A DNA stretch of 64,000 bases, taken from assembly GCF_900475675.1 (NCBI RefSeq), contig NZ_LS483403.1:124001-188000 (forward strand). Direction: 5' to 3'. Position 1 is the first letter of the stretch, and each line of letters begins with the position of its first letter. Under the pieces are notes generated by a model that saw only the letters and a program-made list of their open reading frames with translations, did no database searches and had not been told where the DNA came from. The stretch is from Streptococcus lutetiensis (GTDB lineage Bacteria; Bacillota; Bacilli; Lactobacillales; Streptococcaceae). A program made the position numbers and the translations under genes. Positions 26,767 to 35,678 of this stretch are shown here, in pieces.

Positions 26767-27720
26767 ATGGACAAGTGGCAAGAGTTGACTGTTGAGGTCT
26801 TGCGTAATGCAGAAGAGGCTGCGTCAAATATTTTGATTGAATTGGGTAGTCAAGGGGTTGCTATCGATGATAGTGCTGATTATCTTGGATATGTTGGGAA
26901 ATACGGTGAAGTTTTCCCAGAAATCAAACAAGTAGAAACTGTTAAAATTACAGCTTATTACCCAGAAAATATCGATATTGAAGCTGTTGAAAGGGAGGCA
27001 GCTAAGCGTTTGGCTGAATTAAGTGATTTTGGTGTTGATACTGGTGAGGTTCACTATGAGACACAAGAATTGGCTGAGCAAGATTGGGCTGAAAATTGGA
27101 AGAAATATTATGAACCAACACGCATTAGCCATGATTTGACAATTGTTCCAAGTTGGACAGATTATGAAGCTGGTGAAGGTGAAAAGACTATTCGTCTAGA
27201 CCCAGGTATGGCTTTTGGTACAGGAACTCACCCAACGACAAAAATGAGTCTTTTTGCGCTTGAACAAGTACTTCGTGGTGGTGAAACTGTAATTGATGTG
27301 GGTACTGGTTCAGGTGTGCTTTCGATTGCAAGTTCACTTCTTGGGGCAAAAGATATCTATGCTTATGACCTTGATGAAGTAGCCGTGCGTGTGGCACAAG
27401 AAAATATTGACCTTAACGCCAATACTGAAAACATCCATGTGGCTACAGGTAATCTTTTGCAAGGTGTGGATATCAAAGCTGATGTTATCGTGGCAAATAT
27501 TCTCGCTGATATTTTGGTCAATATGACAGAAGATGCTTATCGTCTTGTGAAAGACGAAGGTTACCTTATCATGTCAGGTATCATTTCTGACAAATGGGAA
27601 ATGGTTCGTAAATCAGCTGAAGATGCAGGGTTCTTCCTTGAAACGCATATGGTTCAAGGCGAATGGAATACTTGTGTTTTCAAAAAGACTGATGATATTT
27701 CAGGTGTAATTGGAGGATAA
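26767..27720 (+). CDS. prmA: Ribosomal protein L11 methyltransferase
   Basis: The 317-residue cytosolic enzyme trimethylates ribosomal protein L11 using SAM. The N-terminal substrate domain leads into the SAM-binding motif [20 protein letters not shown] (~180) and the NILADIL catalytic-region motif. The C-terminus SGVIGG is typical of streptococcal PrmA. ATG 26767 ([10 protein letters not shown]) aligns with pneumococcal PrmA; the longer in-frame start at 26698 lies inside a terminator. No clear Shine-Dalgarno precedes it. rsmE starts right after its stop. Confidence 0.93.
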   Translation: MDKWQELTVEVLRNAEEAASNILIELGSQGVAIDDSADYLGYVGKYGEVFPEIKQVETVKITAYYPENIDIEAVEREAAKRLAELSDFGVDTGEVHYETQELAEQDWAENWKKYYEPTRISHDLTIVPSWTDYEAGEGEKTIRLDPGMAFGTGTHPTTKMSLFALEQVLRGGETVIDVGTGSGVLSIASSLLGAKDIYAYDLDEVAVRVAQENIDLNANTENIHVATGNLLQGVDIKADVIVANILADILVNMTEDAYRLVKDEGYLIMSGIISDKWEMVRKSAEDAGFFLETHMVQGEWNTCVFKKTDDISGVIGG

Positions 27721-28464
27721 ATGCAACAATATTTTGTAGCAGGACAAGCTCAAGACGTCGTTACAATCACAGATAAAGACACGGTAAAACATATGTTTAA
27801 CGTTATGCGTCTGATAGAAGATGAGGAAGTTGTCCTTGTTTTTGATGACCACATCAAACGCTTGGCAAAGGTTGTCGATAGTGCTGAGCACCGTTTTGAA
27901 ATTATCAAAGAGCTTGATAGCAATGTTGAGATGCCAGTTGAAGTGACGATTGCTGCGGGATTTCCTAAAGGTGATAAACTAGAATTTCTTGCGCAAAAAG
28001 GAACAGAACTTGGTATGGCAAATCTCTGGGCATTTCCATCTGATTGGTCTGTGGTCAAATGGGATGGTAAAAAACTAGCCAAAAAAGCAGATAAATTGGC
28101 AAAAATTGCTCTTGGTGCTGCTGAGCAAAGCAAACGTAATGTCATTCCAGGTGTGACTCTTTTTGATAAAAAAGCAGCTTTTCTTGCTGAACTTGACCAG
28201 TTTGATAAGATTTTCATTGCTTATGAAGAGTCAGCAAAAGAAGGTGAAACGGCTATTTTAGCGCGTGAATTGAGCCAAGTCAAAGCAGGAGAGAAAATTC
28301 TCTTTATCTTTGGCCCAGAAGGCGGAATTTCACCAGATGAAATTGTGGCATTTGAGGAAAAAGGTGGCTTAAAAATCGGTTTAGGGCCACGTATCATGCG
28401 TGCCGAAACGGCACCACTTTATGCTTTATCAAGCGTCAGCTATGCTTTGGAATTATTAAAATAA
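27721..28464 (+). CDS. rsmE: 16S rRNA m3U1498 methyltransferase RsmE
   Basis: The 247-residue SPOUT-type enzyme N3-methylates U1498 of 16S rRNA. An N-terminal PUA-like part (~1-70) precedes the knotted SAM domain with GPEGGISPDEI (~200) and LGPRIMRAETAPLYALS (~220). Its ATG directly follows the prmA TAA, so translation is coupled. A terminator ends the operon. Confidence 0.94.
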   Translation: MQQYFVAGQAQDVVTITDKDTVKHMFNVMRLIEDEEVVLVFDDHIKRLAKVVDSAEHRFEIIKELDSNVEMPVEVTIAAGFPKGDKLEFLAQKGTELGMANLWAFPSDWSVVKWDGKKLAKKADKLAKIALGAAEQSKRNVIPGVTLFDKKAAFLAELDQFDKIFIAYEESAKEGETAILARELSQVKAGEKILFIFGPEGGISPDEIVAFEEKGGLKIGLGPRIMRAETAPLYALSSVSYALELLK

Positions 28465-28492
28465 GAGTGAGATTTTTCTCGCTCTTATTTTA
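28461..28492 (+). terminator. Terminator of prmA-rsmE
   Basis: AATAAGAGTGAGA/TCTCGCTCTTATT stem, overlapping the rsmE stop, followed by TTATTTTTT. Confidence 0.85.
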
Positions 28493-28560
28493 TTTTTTGA
28501 TTGACAGTGCTTTAAAAAATTCTTATCCTATAGATAACGATTTTAAGATTAGGATACAAA

Positions 28561-29578
28561 ATGACAACGATAAAGGATGTAGTAAAACTTGTTGGTGTCT
28601 CTACCGCAACAGCCTCAAGGGCTTTGCATGACAGTGACATGATTAGCAAAGCAACTAAGGAACGCGTTTGACGTGCCATGGAAAAATTAGATTATTCACC
28701 AAATTATTCTGCGCAAAATTTGGTGAACCGTACGACTAACACCATTGGGATTGTGCTGCCAGTTCGTGAGGGTCAAGATTCTCTTGGCAATAACCCCTTT
28801 TTCATGCAAATTATTCAAGATATTTCAAGTGTTTGTAGTGAGCATGATTATATGGTTAGCTTGGCAAGTGGGCGTACGGTAGGTAGATGAGCTACGCAAA
28901 AATTGTCAGGCACTGATTCGCAGCGGAAATATTAGCAAATTTATCTTTTTGTATTCGCACAAAGATGACCCTGTTTTTGATTTTGTCAAAAAGCAGAAAA
29001 AAGTTTCTTGTGTAGTTGTCGGAAGTTCTTATGAAAAGCTTGCTACCAAATCTGTCCAATTTGTAGATAATGATAACTACCAAGCAGGACGAGATGTTAC
29101 TCAATTTATGGTGAGTAAAGGTTTTGAACACCTTGTCTTTGCCTACACTGACATGAATAAATTGGTGCAGACTGAGCGTTATCGAGGTTGTTGTGAGTAT
29201 CTGCAAGAGCATCAAAAAGACAGTTTGTCTCTTCATTTTTCAAGGGTCAAAGAAGATGAGAACATTCTTAAGTTTCAGCAATTCTTAGCTGAGCACCCAA
29301 AAACGCAAGTCTTTATTGCTTGTGATGATATCATGGCTATCCGTTTGCAACGCTTATTTAAAAATAGCAAACAAGAAAAGTCTTATGCTGTGATTAGCTT
29401 TAATAATTCTTTGATTACAGAAATTGCTAATCCTGCTTTAACATCGGTTAATATTTTTCCTTATCAGTTTGGTGAAAAAGCAGCGCAATTACTTTTGGAA
29501 AAATTAAGAAAAAGCGCAAGCCAGAAAGTCATCATTCCTCATCAAATCATTGAAAGAGAATTAACGATTGTATTTTAA
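28561..29578 (+). pseudogene. malR: Broken MalR-like LacI-family repressor
   Basis: The frame opens with a LacI helix-turn-helix (MTTIKDVVKLVGVSTATASR) but has TGA at 28669-28671 (codon 37). After that the same frame runs to 28890, where a frameshift near 28883 moves the rest to another frame ending at 29578. The periplasmic-binding-like effector domain is otherwise complete (LVFAYTDMNKLVQTERYRG, VFIACDDIMAIRLQRL). Position beside malT and its MalR-type operator identifies the likely target. Both lesions would inactivate the repressor. Confidence 0.85.
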
Positions 29579-29660
29579 TTAAAAAAATAAAAGTGTAAAG
29601 AAAGCTTTGTTTCATTGGTAAAGCATCTCTTTGCTCTTTTTTTGTTTTAAAATTTTTATC

Positions 29661-29727
29661 GAAAACGCTTTACAAAATAAAAATACGTGCTATAATAAAA
29701 TCATCAAAAGTAGCGCAAACGTTTGCG
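29661..29727 (+). promoter_or_regulatory. malT promoter, cre-like site and MalR operator
   Basis: TTTACA (29669-29674) and TATAAT (29691-29696) with a 16-bp spacer. A cre-like GAAAACGCTTTAC overlaps the -35. The perfect palindrome CGCAAACGTTTGCG at 29714-29727, just after the expected start point, matches the streptococcal MalR operator. The operator is intact although the neighbouring malR is broken. Confidence 0.75.
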
Positions 29728-29842
29728 TAAATTATTCAACTAAAAAATCGTTTGTTTTATACAAATCAATTAATATTAGTGACGTTATTGCTTGATTTGT
29801 AGAGCAAATGGTTTCCGAGAAAAAGTTTTAAGGAGTTGTTTC

Positions 29843-32023
29843 ATGAAGAAGGCATTTAAAAAATTGACCAGTTTCGAATTTTGGCAAAAATTCGGTAAAT
29901 GCTTGATGGTTGTTATTGCCGTTATGCCGGCAGCCGGTTTGATGGTTAGTATTGGTAACTCGCTCCTGCTAATCAATGCTAACTCAGCTATACTTGCTAC
30001 TGTTGGTAATGTTATCGCACAAATTGGTTGGGGGATTATCAATAACCTTCACATTTTGTTTGCTCTAGCTATTGGTGGTAGCTGGGCAAAAGAGCGTGCT
30101 GGTGGTGCATTTGCTGCTGGTATCGCATTTATTCTCATCAACTTGATCACTGGTCACGTTTACGGTGTATCACTTGATATGATTGCTGATAGTAAAAGTG
30201 TTGTTCACAATGTTCTCGGTGGCAAGATGCTTGTCTCTGACTACTTTGTCAATGTGCTTGGTCAACCAGCGCTTAACATGGGTGTCTTTGTAGGTATTAT
30301 CTCAGGTTTTGTTGGGGCAACAGCTTACAATAAATACTATAACTACCGCAAATTGCCTGATGTTCTTTCATTCTTCAATGGTAAACGTTTCGTACCATTC
30401 GTTGTTATCTATCGTTCAGTTCTTGTTGGTTTGTTTATGGCACTTGTTTGGCCAATCATCCAATCAGGAATTAATGGATTTGGTATGTGGATTGCGTCAT
30501 CACAAAACTCAGCTCCATTCTTAGCTCCATTCTTGTATGGTACTTTGGAACGTTTGCTTCTTCCATTTGGTCTTCACCACATGATTACTATCCCTATGAA
30601 CTATACTTCACTTGGTGGTACTTATGAAATCTTGACTGGTGCTCAAAAAGGTACTGAAGTCTTTGGTCAAGATCCACTTTGGTTAGCATGGGTAACAGAC
30701 CTTATCAATCTTAAAGGTTCAAATCCTTCAGATTACCATCACCTTATGGCAACTGTAACACCTGCCCGCTTCAAAGTCGGACAAATGATTGGCGCAACTG
30801 GTACACTTATGGGGATTAGCCTTGCCATGTACCGTAACGTTGACCCAGACAAGAAGAAAAAATACACTGCAATGTTTATCTCAACAGCAGCTGCTACATT
30901 CTTGACAGGTGTTACTGAACCAATCGAATACATGTTTATGTTTGTCGCAATGCCACTTTATGTTGTATACGCACTTGTACAAGGGGTGACATTTGCTCTT
31001 GCTGATTTAGTTAACCTTCGTCTCCATTCATTTGGTAATATCGAACTTTTGACACGTACACCAATGGCTCTTAAAGCAGGTCTTGGTGGAGATTTAATTA
31101 ACTTTGTTATTTGTTGTATCTTATCAGGTGTTGTGATGTACTTCATCGCAGACTTTATGATTAAGAAATTTAACTTTGCCACTCCAGGTCGTAACGGTAA
31201 TTACGATGACATGGATGATGACGCTGCTGCATCAACAACTGGTGCGACAGTATCTGCAAACTCTCAAATCGTTCAAATCATTAATCTCCTTGGTGGCCGC
31301 GATAACATTGAAGATGTTGATGCTTGTATGACACGACTTCGTGTAACTGTCAAAGATGTCGCACGAGTTGGTGATGAAGAAACTTGGAAAAAAGCTGGTG
31401 CTATGGGTCTCATTATCAAAGGCTCTGGTGTTCAAGCTGTTTACGGACCAAAAGCAGATATCTTGAAATCTGATATTCAAGACCTTCTTGATTCTGGTGC
31501 TGAAATTCCAACAATCGACTTAGCAGAAGTTAGAGGTAACAATGTTACAAAAGTCTCATATAAAGGTGTCACAGAAGATGTTCTATCAATCGCAGATGGT
31601 GAAGTAAAACCAATCACAGCTGTTAAAGATCCCGTATTTTCAGCTAAAATGATGGGTGATGGCTTCGCTGTCGAACCAGAAAATGGTAATGTTTATGCGC
31701 CTGTGTCAGGTATTGTCACAAGTGTCTTCCCGACTAAACATGCCTTTGGATTATTGACTGATAGTGGTCTTGAAGTTCTTGTTCACATCGGACTCGATAC
31801 TGTTGCTCTTAACGGTGTGCCATTCTCTGTTAAAGTAGCAGAAGGTCAACGTGTTCAAGCAGGTGATCTTTTGGTGGTGGCTGACTTGGCAGCTATCAGT
31901 TCAGCAGGACGTGAAACAACAATTATTGTTGCCTTCACAAATACAGCAGAAATTAAAGCAGTCAATTTAACACAAACAGGAAAAGTTTCTGCTAAAACAC
32001 CTGTTGCAAAAGTAGAACTTTAA
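29843..32023 (+). CDS. malT: Maltose/glucose PTS transporter EIICBA
   Basis: The 726-residue membrane protein imports and phosphorylates maltose and/or glucose. The EIIC domain (~1-440, about ten helices, FVAMPLYVVYALVQG) is followed by EIIB with the phospho-Cys in DACMTRLRVTVKD (~500) and EIIA with the active His in VLVHIGLDTVALNG (~650). ATG 29843 follows AAGGAG; the upstream in-frame ATG at 29792 has no ribosome site. Closest family is streptococcal MalT/PtsG. No maltose phosphorylase or glucosidase gene is adjacent. Confidence 0.9.
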   Translation: MKKAFKKLTSFEFWQKFGKCLMVVIAVMPAAGLMVSIGNSLLLINANSAILATVGNVIAQIGWGIINNLHILFALAIGGSWAKERAGGAFAAGIAFILINLITGHVYGVSLDMIADSKSVVHNVLGGKMLVSDYFVNVLGQPALNMGVFVGIISGFVGATAYNKYYNYRKLPDVLSFFNGKRFVPFVVIYRSVLVGLFMALVWPIIQSGINGFGMWIASSQNSAPFLAPFLYGTLERLLLPFGLHHMITIPMNYTSLGGTYEILTGAQKGTEVFGQDPLWLAWVTDLINLKGSNPSDYHHLMATVTPARFKVGQMIGATGTLMGISLAMYRNVDPDKKKKYTAMFISTAAATFLTGVTEPIEYMFMFVAMPLYVVYALVQGVTFALADLVNLRLHSFGNIELLTRTPMALKAGLGGDLINFVICCILSGVVMYFIADFMIKKFNFATPGRNGNYDDMDDDAAASTTGATVSANSQIVQIINLLGGRDNIEDVDACMTRLRVTVKDVARVGDEETWKKAGAMGLIIKGSGVQAVYGPKADILKSDIQDLLDSGAEIPTIDLAEVRGNNVTKVSYKGVTEDVLSIADGEVKPITAVKDPVFSAKMMGDGFAVEPENGNVYAPVSGIVTSVFPTKHAFGLLTDSGLEVLVHIGLDTVALNGVPFSVKVAEGQRVQAGDLLVVADLAAISSAGRETTIIVAFTNTAEIKAVNLTQTGKVSAKTPVAKVEL

Positions 32024-32071
32024 GCTTATATTACTAATAGTGATAAAGAGATTTGGGTTAAAACTAAATAG

Positions 32072-32107
32072 AAGGGAGTCCGGGGTAAACATCTCGGACT
32101 CTCCTTT
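32072..32107 (+). terminator. Hairpin between malT and the EEP gene
   Basis: GGGAGTCCG/CGGACTCTCC with one bulge, followed by TTT. It may be a weak or partial terminator allowing readthrough into the next gene. Confidence 0.55.
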
Positions 32108-32125
32108 AACTTGAGGGGAAAAGAC

Positions 32126-32941
32126 ATGGCAAAATTTTTAACACTTAATACGCATTCTTGGTTAGAGGCAAATTCGTTAAAAAAATTATTCGATTTGGCA
32201 GAAAATATTTACATTGAGAATTATGATGTCATTTGTCTTCAAGAAATTAACCAAGACATTCGAGGCTTGGCTGCAAACGATGTAGAAGGGTATGAAAAAT
32301 TACCGAGTAGCCCCGAATTACACCGTGATAATTATGCTCTTCAATTGGTCAATTACCTCAGAAGCCAAGGAAGACATTATTATTGGTCTTGGGCTTATAA
32401 CCATATTGGATATGATAAGTATAATGAAGGCGTTGTGATTTTATCGAAAAATCCAATTAAGGTAAAAGATATTCTTGTCTCTGCGGTTGATGATGAACAT
32501 GATTATCATACTAGACGTGTCCTAGCAGCTGAGACTGAAGTTGATGGCAAACCAGTTACCGTGGTGAGCCTTCACATGTCTTGGTTCGGTAAAGGATTTG
32601 AAAGTGAATGGGCAAAACTGGAAGAAGCGCTCAGCGATTTTCCTAGCCCCCTTATCCTTATGGGAGATTTCAATAATCCTACCGATACGGCTGGCTATGA
32701 CATGATTTTAAATAGTCCGCTTGATTTGCAAGATAGTCACAAAGTGGCTAAATCCATTCAAGGTGATCATACTATTATCGAAGATATTGATGGCTGGGAA
32801 GGCAATAAACAGTCACTCAAAGTTGATCATGTTTTTACAAGTAAAGATATTGAGATTCAATCCTCAATCGTTGTCTTTGATGGCGGTGAATCTCCAATCG
32901 TCAGTGACCATTTTGGTCTTGCTGTCGACCTTAACTACTAA
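32126..32941 (+). CDS. Endonuclease/exonuclease/phosphatase-family protein
   Basis: The 271-residue cytosolic protein carries the EEP fold signatures. These are the metal-binding Asn in LNTHSW (N-terminus), Glu in CLQEINQD (~40), the catalytic HMSWFGKGF region (~155), GDFNNP (~180) and the C-terminal SDHFGL. Members cleave nucleic acids or phosphodiesters/phosphomonoesters; the exact substrate is unclear. ATG 32126 follows GAGGGG. It trails malT in the same direction, separated by a weak hairpin, so it may partly share the malT transcript. Confidence 0.85.
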   Translation: MAKFLTLNTHSWLEANSLKKLFDLAENIYIENYDVICLQEINQDIRGLAANDVEGYEKLPSSPELHRDNYALQLVNYLRSQGRHYYWSWAYNHIGYDKYNEGVVILSKNPIKVKDILVSAVDDEHDYHTRRVLAAETEVDGKPVTVVSLHMSWFGKGFESEWAKLEEALSDFPSPLILMGDFNNPTDTAGYDMILNSPLDLQDSHKVAKSIQGDHTIIEDIDGWEGNKQSLKVDHVFTSKDIEIQSSIVVFDGGESPIVSDHFGLAVDLNY

Positions 32942-32977
32942 TTAATTCTACCTCCTAATTATTTGTTTGTTTTTTTA

Positions 32978-33008
32978 AAAAGCGCCCTTGTACCGGGGCG
33001 CTTTTGAT
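32978..33008 (+). terminator. Terminator of the EEP gene
   Basis: AAAAGCGCCC/GGGCGCTTTT stem with an 8-nt loop. Confidence 0.9.
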
Positions 33009-33146
33009 GTGTAAAAGTATGGATTTTATTGATTAAAAAATTCTCTGATGAAGTAGTAAAATGTAGCATGCGATTTGGTTATTGTGTGATATGATGGATC
33101 CGCTGTGAGAGTATTAAAATAAAGAGATTAATTGTAGGGAGAAGAT

Positions 33147-33317
33147 ATGGTAGTATTTAATGTAGAAATCGAAGAAGTCCTTCAAAGGGTTGTAGAAGTT
33201 GAGGCAGAAGATAAAGCTCAAGCATTGAGATTGATAAGTGAACGCTACAGACAAGAAGAGATTGTTTTGAATGAAAATGATTATAAAGGTTATGAAATTA
33301 GGGTGATTTCAGATTAA
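33147..33317 (+). CDS. DpnD/PcfM-family small protein
   Basis: The 56-residue protein MVVFNVEIEEVLQRVVEVEA... with EDKAQALRLISERYRQEEIVLNENDYKG matches the DpnD/PcfM family, small proteins often found on plasmids and mobile elements and near the DpnII system. Function is unknown. TAGGGAGA precedes the ATG. It is a lone gene with its own terminator. Confidence 0.75.
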   Translation: MVVFNVEIEEVLQRVVEVEAEDKAQALRLISERYRQEEIVLNENDYKGYEIRVISD

Positions 33318-33320
33318 TAA

Positions 33321-33354
33321 AATAAGAGCGGACATTATGACCGCTCTTATTGTT
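33321..33354. terminator. Terminator after DpnD/PcfM gene
   Basis: Perfect 11-bp stem AATAAGAGCGG/CCGCTCTTATT; probably bidirectional, as the next gene converges. Confidence 0.88.
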
Positions 33355-33369
33355 ATATAATTTTAGTCA

Positions 33370-34407
33370 TTATTCCACAATTGGGCTTTTTAGGTAAGCA
33401 TCAACGAGGTGTTCTGTTGCTTGGACAGAGTCGATGTGTGTGCGTTCGTATGAGTGGCTTGATTCGATACCTGCGCCAAAGAGGGCGTGTTTGACTTCGG
33501 CACCTGCACGAAGAGCAGCAGAGGCGTCACTACCATAGTATGGGTAGATGTCTAATTTATATGGAATTTTATTTTCTTCAGCTAGGGCAACAAGATGTTG
33601 GCGAAGTTCGAAGTTATAAGGCCCAGAACCGTCTTTGACGCAGATTGAAACGCTGTATTCATCTGTTTGTTGGTCATCACCCATTGCTCCCATATCAACT
33701 GAAAGGTATTCGACTGTTGCAGTTGGAATGCTTGAGTTAGCACCGTGACCGAGTTCTTCGAAAGCTGAGAAGTAGAAGTGAGTTGTGTATGGCAAAGTGA
33801 TATTTTGAGCTTTGTATTCTTTGAGTAATTCAATGAGAATGGCTGCTGATACTTTGTCATCCAAGTGACGTGATTTGATGAAACCTGATTCGGTAACAAC
33901 CACGCGTGGGTCAAATGAGATAAAGTCTCCAACTTCGATACCAAGGGCGCGTGTTTCTTTTTCGTTGGTTACTTTTTCGTCCAGACGAATTTCCATGTTA
34001 GCTTGATTGCGTTCAGCAGTTCCAGCATCTTTGTAGACATGAACAGAAGTTTGGTGCATAAGGATTGTACCACTAATTTTTTTACCATTTTTGGCAACAT
34101 GGATAGTACAATTTTCACCTTCGATAGCGTTGTAGACAAAGCCACCGATAAGGTCCATTTTAAGGCGGCCATCTGGTTTGACAGCACGAACCATGGCACC
34201 AAGGGTATCAAGGTGAGCTGTGACCACGCGGTGTTTGCTGTCATCTTTACCAGTGACAGTGACCATAACGCCACCTTTATTTGTGCGGACAGGAGCGTAG
34301 CCGAAACTTTCAAGCTCAGCAATCACGTAATTCATAATGTGGCTTGTGTAGCCAGTAGGTGAAGGAATATTTGCAAGTTTTGTAATATAATCAACTGTTG
34401 TTTTCAT
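33370..34407 (-). CDS. M42-family aminopeptidase
   Basis: The 345-residue cytosolic metallopeptidase has the M42 pattern: AHLDTLGAMVRA (metal His, ~65), HLDDKVSAAILIELL (bridging Asp, ~180), SAFEELGHG (catalytic Glu, ~212) and VDMGAMG (metal Asp, ~235), with a His near 315 in SHSYERTH. It resembles glutamyl aminopeptidase/FrvX-type enzymes that trim peptides. Single gene, divergent context, no signal peptide. Confidence 0.92.
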   Translation of the reverse strand: MKTTVDYITKLANIPSPTGYTSHIMNYVIAELESFGYAPVRTNKGGVMVTVTGKDDSKHRVVTAHLDTLGAMVRAVKPDGRLKMDLIGGFVYNAIEGENCTIHVAKNGKKISGTILMHQTSVHVYKDAGTAERNQANMEIRLDEKVTNEKETRALGIEVGDFISFDPRVVVTESGFIKSRHLDDKVSAAILIELLKEYKAQNITLPYTTHFYFSAFEELGHGANSSIPTATVEYLSVDMGAMGDDQQTDEYSVSICVKDGSGPYNFELRQHLVALAEENKIPYKLDIYPYYGSDASAALRAGAEVKHALFGAGIESSHSYERTHIDSVQATEHLVDAYLKSPIVE

Positions 34408-34474
34408 GAATTCTCCAATACATTTCTTATAACTGACCTCATTATACCATTTTTATGTTAATTTTTAGGTATTC

Positions 34475-35497
34475 TTAATCAGTTGTATTTCGTTTGATTA
34501 GTTTTGGTGCGACTTCTCTATGTTGAATCGTCTGCTGTTTGCCTTTGGTTTTACGGTGTTCTTGGATTAAATCTTGTAAAATATCAAGGGCAGTTTCTGT
34601 GATTTTAGAGATGTCTTGCTTGATACTTGATAAAGGTAAAATAGCTTCGCTTGCAATTGGCGAATCGTCAAAACCGATGATTTTGTAATTATCTGGCAAG
34701 CAACCGTATTTTTGGAAAACAGCATTTAAGAAAATGTTGGCATAAGTATCATTGGCTAGGAAAATTCCTTTACGTTTGCCAGCGTAGTTTTTATCGATTT
34801 CTTTAAATAACTGGGTGATGCTTTGACTGATTTCGCTGTAGTTGCTACCAAGGTCTTTTTGATAGATTTGATAAGGAATATCGCTATCGCTAGAAATGGT
34901 TTTAAACCCAGCGATACGACCATAAGCAGGGATGTCCTCATTGACGAAGTTATTGATGTGAATGAGAATATCACAATTATTTTTTATCAAATGGCTGGTT
35001 GCTTGGACCCCACCAAGGTGGTTGTCGGTATTGACGCTACTGATAAATTGCGCTTCGCGCTCGATGCTAACGATAGGGATATTGTAAGATGCTAGTTCTT
35101 CTGATGGAATCGTATGACTAAGGGTAATCAAACCTTGAATGTTGTAGGCTTGGAGTTCTTGGATATACTGACGTTCTAACTCGATATCATCATCGCCAAG
35201 GAAGACCAGGAACTTATAATGATTATCTGAGTAGCTAGTCAAAATTTGATTTAAAATGGCTGAGTAATAGTGAAGGTAGAGGTTTGGAATGATGATTCCG
35301 ATGAATTCAGTCTGTCCCTTAGCTAGAACTTGAGCGATTTTATTTTCTTGGTACCCCAAATCATCAAGCGCTTTTTTGATAATGCTACGGTTTTTTTCAG
35401 TCAGTGAGTCAGGGTTGTTAAAATAGCGCGAGATTGTTGTTTTTGAAAAATTGGTATATTTTGCAATATCGGAAAAAGTGATTTTTTGTTTACTCAT
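34475..35497 (-). CDS. LacI-family repressor of the sucrose/FOS operon
   Basis: The 340-residue regulator has a LacI helix-turn-helix at residues 8-28 (TFSDIAKYTNFSKTTISRYF) and a sugar-binding core. It is divergent from the ABC/GH32 operon, and two copies of GTAACCGGTT(A/T)(C/T) lie in the shared intergenic region. This arrangement parallels pneumococcal SusR beside susT1T2X-susH. The effector is probably sucrose, fructose or a fructo-oligosaccharide. Confidence 0.9.
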   Translation of the reverse strand: MSKQKITFSDIAKYTNFSKTTISRYFNNPDSLTEKNRSIIKKALDDLGYQENKIAQVLAKGQTEFIGIIIPNLYLHYYSAILNQILTSYSDNHYKFLVFLGDDDIELERQYIQELQAYNIQGLITLSHTIPSEELASYNIPIVSIEREAQFISSVNTDNHLGGVQATSHLIKNNCDILIHINNFVNEDIPAYGRIAGFKTISSDSDIPYQIYQKDLGSNYSEISQSITQLFKEIDKNYAGKRKGIFLANDTYANIFLNAVFQKYGCLPDNYKIIGFDDSPIASEAILPLSSIKQDISKITETALDILQDLIQEHRKTKGKQQTIQHREVAPKLIKRNTTD

Positions 35498-35562
35498 ACA
35501 GTGTTCCTTAAGTCTTCTTTACAATCTATAGTATATATCTAAAATCCTTTTAAGTCAAAGAA

Positions 35563-35653
35563 GTAACCGGTTATATTTTTGGAACTTTTTTTTAAAAATG
35601 CTATTGACAAGGCAAACATTAAGGTGTAAACTTTAGATAAAGTAACCGGTTAC
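35563..35653. promoter_or_regulatory. Divergent promoter with two LacI-type operators
   Basis: Operators GTAACCGGTTAT (35563-35574) and GTAACCGGTTAC (35642-35653) have central CCGG and lie 79 bp apart centre to centre, a spacing suited to looping. The plus promoter TTGACA (35604-35609), N17, TAAACT (35627-35632) lies between them, so the downstream operator sits at the start point. Confidence 0.85.
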
Positions 35654-35678
35654 ATTACAAATAACTTTGGAGGGTGTT

